Part shown: positions 14,660-17,540 of the stretch, in pieces | Numbering within the stretch: the stretch's first letter is position 1 | How the letters are laid out: each line of letters starts with the position of its first letter | Source: an uncultured Rhodospirillales bacterium | Lineage (GTDB): Bacteria > Pseudomonadota > Alphaproteobacteria > RF32 > CAG-239 | Assembly (NCBI GenBank): GCA_902795665.1 | Contig: CADBMA010000041.1 | Span: 1 to 17,540, forward strand | Length of the DNA: 17,540 nt | Direction of reading: 5' to 3' | The notes under the pieces: model-generated | What the model saw: only the letters and a program-made list of their open reading frames with translations | What the model was told of the DNA's origin: nothing | The model's database searches: none | Program-made: the position numbers and the translations under genes

Positions 14660-16361
14660 CCATCAAATTAATTATAGTGAAGAAAAATTGGCAGAAATGC
14701 TTGAAAAACAAACTATTGATATTGAGTTGGCCGGTCCGGAGCTAGAGGGATATAAAAAATTATCAGATGGTAATAAAAAGGCTCTTGCTCATCTTGTTGC
14801 AGCAGCAAGAATGATGAATGATGTGGCTTTGGAGCAAGACAACCCTAATAATTTAAGCATAAAAAAAGCCTTGCAGAATGCCGCTTTACAAAGCTCATAT
14901 GCAAAGCGTGCATTAGAATTTTTTAACTCTCTTAACGGGGTGGCCGGTTTTAACGGTGTTGACGAACAGCCGATTGAAATTTTTGAAAACATACATTTAT
15001 TAAAAGGGCATAACTTTTATCCGCAAGATTTAGGCGAAGATGAATTTCATTCCATTTTGATATCTATGCTGCAAAATGATGAAATTGATGAGGTTAAAAA
15101 TATTTTGAGTGCCAGAACAATGGTTCGGCGCCGTGATAATAAACTATACGCCATCGACTATACCGAGTATTTTGCCGATATTTTTTCAGCAATTGCCAAT
15201 GAACTGGAAGTTGCTGCTCATTACACAGACGATCATGCTTTTAAAGAATATCTTGGTTGGCAAGCACAGGCTCTATTGCAAAATAATCCTGATATGGATA
15301 TGCTGGCTGATAAGCACTGGGCAGTTTTACAAGATTGTCCGCTTGAATTTACCATAAGCCGCGAAAATTATGATGATGAGATAACTCCGACTGTTTATAA
15401 TAATAACGAGCTTGTCAGGCTTTTGAAGCAACACAATATTGAGGCTGTTTCAAAGGATATGCTTGGTATCCGCGTTGGAATTATCAATCAAAAGGGAACT
15501 GATTTAATCTTGCAGTTCAAAAAACATATTCCGGAGTTGGCAAAAATGATGCCTTATTGCAATCAATATCACCAATCCATTCTTGATGGTGACACATTAA
15601 AACAAACAATGGTAGATGTTGATATTGTTGATTTACAAGGAGATTATGCGCAATGCCGCGGAGGAATCACCACCGCACAGAACCTTCCGAATAACGACAA
15701 GCTGGCGGTCAAAACCGGAGGCGGACGACGCAATGTATATCATCGGCAGGTAAGAATGAGCGGAGATGCTGAAAAGCAACAAAAAATACTACAAAAACTG
15801 GTATCTCCGGAATTGCACAAATATTATGATAAAGAGGCTGATCATTTGTTTGTAATCGGCCATGAAAACGGGCATTCTTTAGGACCGGGGAGCGAATATC
15901 AAAACGCAATCGGCAGCTATAAACATATTATTGAAGAGCATAAGGCCGACACCATCTCTCTTACATTTATGCCACAGTATGTTAAAAATGGTGTTATTGA
16001 TGAGGAAACTCTTAAAAAAATTTATGTAAGCTACATTGTTGACAGTCTGTTTTTGCGTGCGCGACCGCACCAAATGCTTCCGCACCGCATGGGAAGTTTG
16101 ATACAATTTAACTATCTGCTGACAAATAAGGCTATAAATTTTGATGATGGCGGACTGCTGCATATTGATTTTGAAAGATTGCCACAAGTTTTGCATAAAC
16201 TTCTGGAAGAAACAATTGTAATACAACTTTCAAAGTCTCCGGCAGAGGCTGAAGCTTTTATAACAAAACACACTGATTGGTCAGATATTTCAGAAAAAAT
16301 TGCAGCAGTGCATCGAGAACTTGGTCTGAAGCCATATAAAAAAATTGTTCGCCATTTTTAA
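14646..16361 (+). CDS. Zinc metallopeptidase related to family M49 (dipeptidyl peptidase III-like)
   Basis: A 571-residue protein without signal peptide or membrane segment, so probably cytoplasmic. HENGH (406-410) is a zinc-binding motif with catalytic Glu407, and EEHKAD (430-435) resembles the EExxAD motif of family M49, where the second Glu (here Glu431) is the third zinc ligand. The N-terminal helical region with LSDGNKKALAHLVAAARMMNDV also fits M49 and the M49-like part of Nudix-linked plant proteins. Classical dipeptidyl peptidase III has HExxxH and a much longer spacing to the Glu motif; here the motif is HExxH and the spacing about 20 residues. The substrate could be short peptides, but this is inference from the family. 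The ATG lies inside the end of the Memo-AMMECR1 gene (14-base overlap), so the two are co-translated and may work together. Confidence 0.7.
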   Translation: MKINNHQINYSEEKLAEMLEKQTIDIELAGPELEGYKKLSDGNKKALAHLVAAARMMNDVALEQDNPNNLSIKKALQNAALQSSYAKRALEFFNSLNGVAGFNGVDEQPIEIFENIHLLKGHNFYPQDLGEDEFHSILISMLQNDEIDEVKNILSARTMVRRRDNKLYAIDYTEYFADIFSAIANELEVAAHYTDDHAFKEYLGWQAQALLQNNPDMDMLADKHWAVLQDCPLEFTISRENYDDEITPTVYNNNELVRLLKQHNIEAVSKDMLGIRVGIINQKGTDLILQFKKHIPELAKMMPYCNQYHQSILDGDTLKQTMVDVDIVDLQGDYAQCRGGITTAQNLPNNDKLAVKTGGGRRNVYHRQVRMSGDAEKQQKILQKLVSPELHKYYDKEADHLFVIGHENGHSLGPGSEYQNAIGSYKHIIEEHKADTISLTFMPQYVKNGVIDEETLKKIYVSYIVDSLFLRARPHQMLPHRMGSLIQFNYLLTNKAINFDDGGLLHIDFERLPQVLHKLLEETIVIQLSKSPAEAEAFITKHTDWSDISEKIAAVHRELGLKPYKKIVRHF

Positions 16362-16384
16362 TATAGAAAAAACGCAAAAACTGC

Positions 16385-16413
16385 TTGCACAAAGCCTATA
16401 TTTAGCGCATTAT
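16385..16413 (+). promoter_or_regulatory. Candidate promoter upstream of the small membrane protein and dnaE
   Basis: TTGCAC (16385-16390) is followed after 17 bases by CATTAT (16408-16413), with TATATT overlapping slightly downstream. The preceding base makes CTTGCAC, similar to vegetative promoters of alphaproteobacteria. It lies in the only noncoding gap (16362-16444) between the peptidase gene and the three closely spaced genes ending in dnaE, so it is well placed to drive them. Confidence 0.45.
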
Positions 16414-16444
16414 ATTCGTGTTGGATAAATAAGGATTTATTGCA

Positions 16445-16813
16445 ATGCTAAAAAAAATGTTGGCTGGTGAATTGAGCTTGATAGACACTTTTTGGAAATT
16501 CGGAGTTTTGGGACTTCCGGTAATTACTTTTTTGGTAAAAATTTTCGGTAAAATGCTGGCGCGTAAATTAAATCATCATTCAGTTTTAACGTATTTTATT
16601 TCGCCACACTCCAATATTGAATTTTCCACCACCATTCTCACTCTGGCATATCTGTCTTCTTTGAGCTTTTTTTTGTTTTATTCTTATTCATTAATCCTTG
16701 GAACATGGAGAAGTTCGGCAGAATACAATCGTAGTTTGTGGCTGCGTCATCTGGCGCGGGTTTTTATGGCACTTATGGTTTTTAGCGCATTTAAATTCGT
16801 TTTTAAATTTTAG
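16445..16813 (+). CDS. Small three-helix inner-membrane protein of unknown function
   Basis: A 122-residue protein. Hydrophobic stretches at about 17-36, 60-86 and 105-120 suggest three membrane segments. The loop after the second helix has GTWRSSAEYNRSLWLRHLAR; a WRSA-type motif followed by a Trp and a third helix recurs in small proteobacterial membrane proteins, but I cannot name the family. AAGGA lies 9 bases before the ATG. The stop codon is 8 bases from the lipoprotein start and the pair sits directly in front of dnaE, so the three genes are probably one transcript. No function can be given. Confidence 0.7.
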   Translation: MLKKMLAGELSLIDTFWKFGVLGLPVITFLVKIFGKMLARKLNHHSVLTYFISPHSNIEFSTTILTLAYLSSLSFFLFYSYSLILGTWRSSAEYNRSLWLRHLARVFMALMVFSAFKFVFKF

Positions 16814-16821
16814 GAAAAGAC

Positions 16822-16974
16822 ATGAAAAATTTGATATTGGCTCTATTGTTACTTATAACCGCTTGTCAGGCCGGAAATTTTGGACCTAAGCGTGAACGTC
16901 TTTATGAAATCAACTCTGATAAAGAAATTTGTGAAAAACATCCAGAACGTTGCATCAGCGGAGTTGCTTGGTAG
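16822..16974 (+). CDS. Short lipoprotein, 50 residues
   Basis: A very small secreted lipoprotein. The start MKNLILALLLLITAC is a lipoprotein signal peptide with the lipobox ITAC; Cys15 would be lipidated after cleavage by signal peptidase II, leaving a mature protein of 36 residues. Residue 16 is Gln, not Asp, so outer-membrane sorting by Lol is expected by the E. coli rule, if that applies here. The mature part has two further cysteines (Cys37, Cys44) in ICEKHPERCISGVAW, which could form a disulfide. AGGAAAAG precedes the ATG. It lies 8 bases after the membrane-protein gene and 18 bases before dnaE. The function is unknown. Confidence 0.75.
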   Translation: MKNLILALLLLITACQAGNFGPKRERLYEINSDKEICEKHPERCISGVAW

Positions 16975-16992
16975 TTTTCGGATATTTTGGTT

Positions 16993-17540
16993 ATGATAAG
17001 TCCGCAGTTCGTTCATCTTCGTGTTCATTCTGCTTATTCATTGCTTGAAGGAGCAATGAAAATGCCGGCGCTTACCCAAAAGGTTGCGGAAATGGGGTTT
17101 CCGGCTGTGGCCGTTACTGATACAGCCACAATGTTCGGCGCAAAAGCATTTTCAAAAATGGCTCCGCAAAACGGACTTAAGCCAATTTTAGGTACGCAAA
17201 TGTATTTGCGCAATCCTGATGCTGATGATATTTTGAAATCTAAGGGGCGTATTGTCGAACCAGATAAAATTGTATTATTGATTCAAAATCAGACCGGATA
17301 TCTTAATATCATTAAGTTAATGAACAAATCCTATTTGGGGGATCTCACCACTTCTGCCGAAAAACCTCAGGTTACTATTGATGATTTGGCTAAGTTTAAT
17401 GAAGGTTTGATTGTTTTAACCGCCGGTGCCGATGGCCAAGCCGGTCGTTTGATACTTGAGAATCGCATTAATGAGGCAGAAGACTTTATTTTGCAGTTGC
17501 AGACAATTTTTGGCAATCGATTGTATATGGAAATTTCTCG
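16993..17540 (+). CDS. dnaE: DNA polymerase III subunit alpha, N-terminal part (partial)
   Basis: An open frame of 182 codons running off the right edge. The start MISPQFVHLRVHSAYSLLEG and the following VAVTDTATMFGAKAFSK and KPILGTQMYL are the PHP domain at the N-terminus of DnaE, the replicative polymerase catalytic subunit. The His-x-His pair of the PHP metal site appears as HLRVHS. The chosen ATG has no clear Shine-Dalgarno sequence (TTTTGGTT upstream), but the protein start matches the family and the lipoprotein gene ends 18 bases before. In many alphaproteobacteria dnaE follows lolC-lolD; here two small envelope genes precede it instead. Confidence 0.95.
   Translation, partial: MISPQFVHLRVHSAYSLLEGAMKMPALTQKVAEMGFPAVAVTDTATMFGAKAFSKMAPQNGLKPILGTQMYLRNPDADDILKSKGRIVEPDKIVLLIQNQTGYLNIIKLMNKSYLGDLTTSAEKPQVTIDDLAKFNEGLIVLTAGADGQAGRLILENRINEAEDFILQLQTIFGNRLYMEIS

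Noticed and set aside
16698..16889. 63-codon frame overlapping the membrane protein and lipoprotein genes
   Set aside because: It is out of frame with both, and the lipoprotein frame has a signal peptide, lipobox and ribosome binding site.
1..17540. CRISPR arrays, tRNAs, insertion sequences, prophage or toxin-antitoxin pairs
   Set aside because: I found no spaced direct repeats, cloverleaf-like sequences, transposase motifs or small toxin-like gene pairs; gaps between genes are short apart from 4019-4467.

Overview
This window most likely comes from a low-GC alphaproteobacterium, probably one of the uncultured, host-associated relatives of Rhodospirillales. The basis is the gene set and order (rne, then divergently amiC-type amidase, PBP1a, prfB), an RNase E with a large insertion in its S1 domain, and Gram-negative envelope genes (BepA-like protease, AMIN-amidase, AsmA/YhdP-like protein, lipoprotein). 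TGA is used as a stop codon and prfB is present, so the standard bacterial code applies. The lineage call is inference; no marker gene could be searched.

Layout. Positions 1-4018 are on the minus strand. Transcription runs from rne (RNase E) into an overlapping M48/BepA-like TPR protease gene, and then across a 203-base gap into the first 16 codons of rpsL (ribosomal protein S12). That gap holds a strong sigma-70-type promoter and a structured leader. Positions 4019-4467 are a divergent intergenic region containing a perfect 9-bp inverted repeat and what looks like a frameshifted remnant of a gene. From 4468 everything is on the plus strand. First comes a cell-wall and translation cluster: periplasmic N-acetylmuramoyl-L-alanine amidase, PBP1a, peptide release factor 2 (with its programmed +1 frameshift, so the true gene starts upstream of the longest open frame), and a 1070-residue AsmA/YhdP-like envelope protein that starts on the base after the prfB stop. 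A HAD-like hydrolase overlaps the end of that gene. Next is a pair of overlapping genes: a membrane-anchored Memo-AMMECR1 fusion and a zinc metallopeptidase related to family M49. The window closes with a small three-helix membrane protein, a 50-residue lipoprotein and the PHP-domain start of dnaE (DNA polymerase III alpha), which runs off the edge.

How the genes fit together. AmiC-like amidase and PBP1a cut and build peptidoglycan. BepA-like protease and the YhdP-like protein belong to outer-membrane quality control and inner-to-outer membrane lipid traffic. RNase E, RF2, S12 and DnaE are information-processing housekeeping genes. The least understood part is 12547-16361 (HAD-like, Memo-AMMECR1, M49-like). 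The Memo-AMMECR1 gene carries two good ribosome binding sites, one giving a membrane-anchored protein and one giving a soluble protein that starts exactly at the Memo domain. The radical SAM partner usually associated with this pair is not in the window. I see no CRISPR array, tRNA, rRNA, insertion sequence or prophage.
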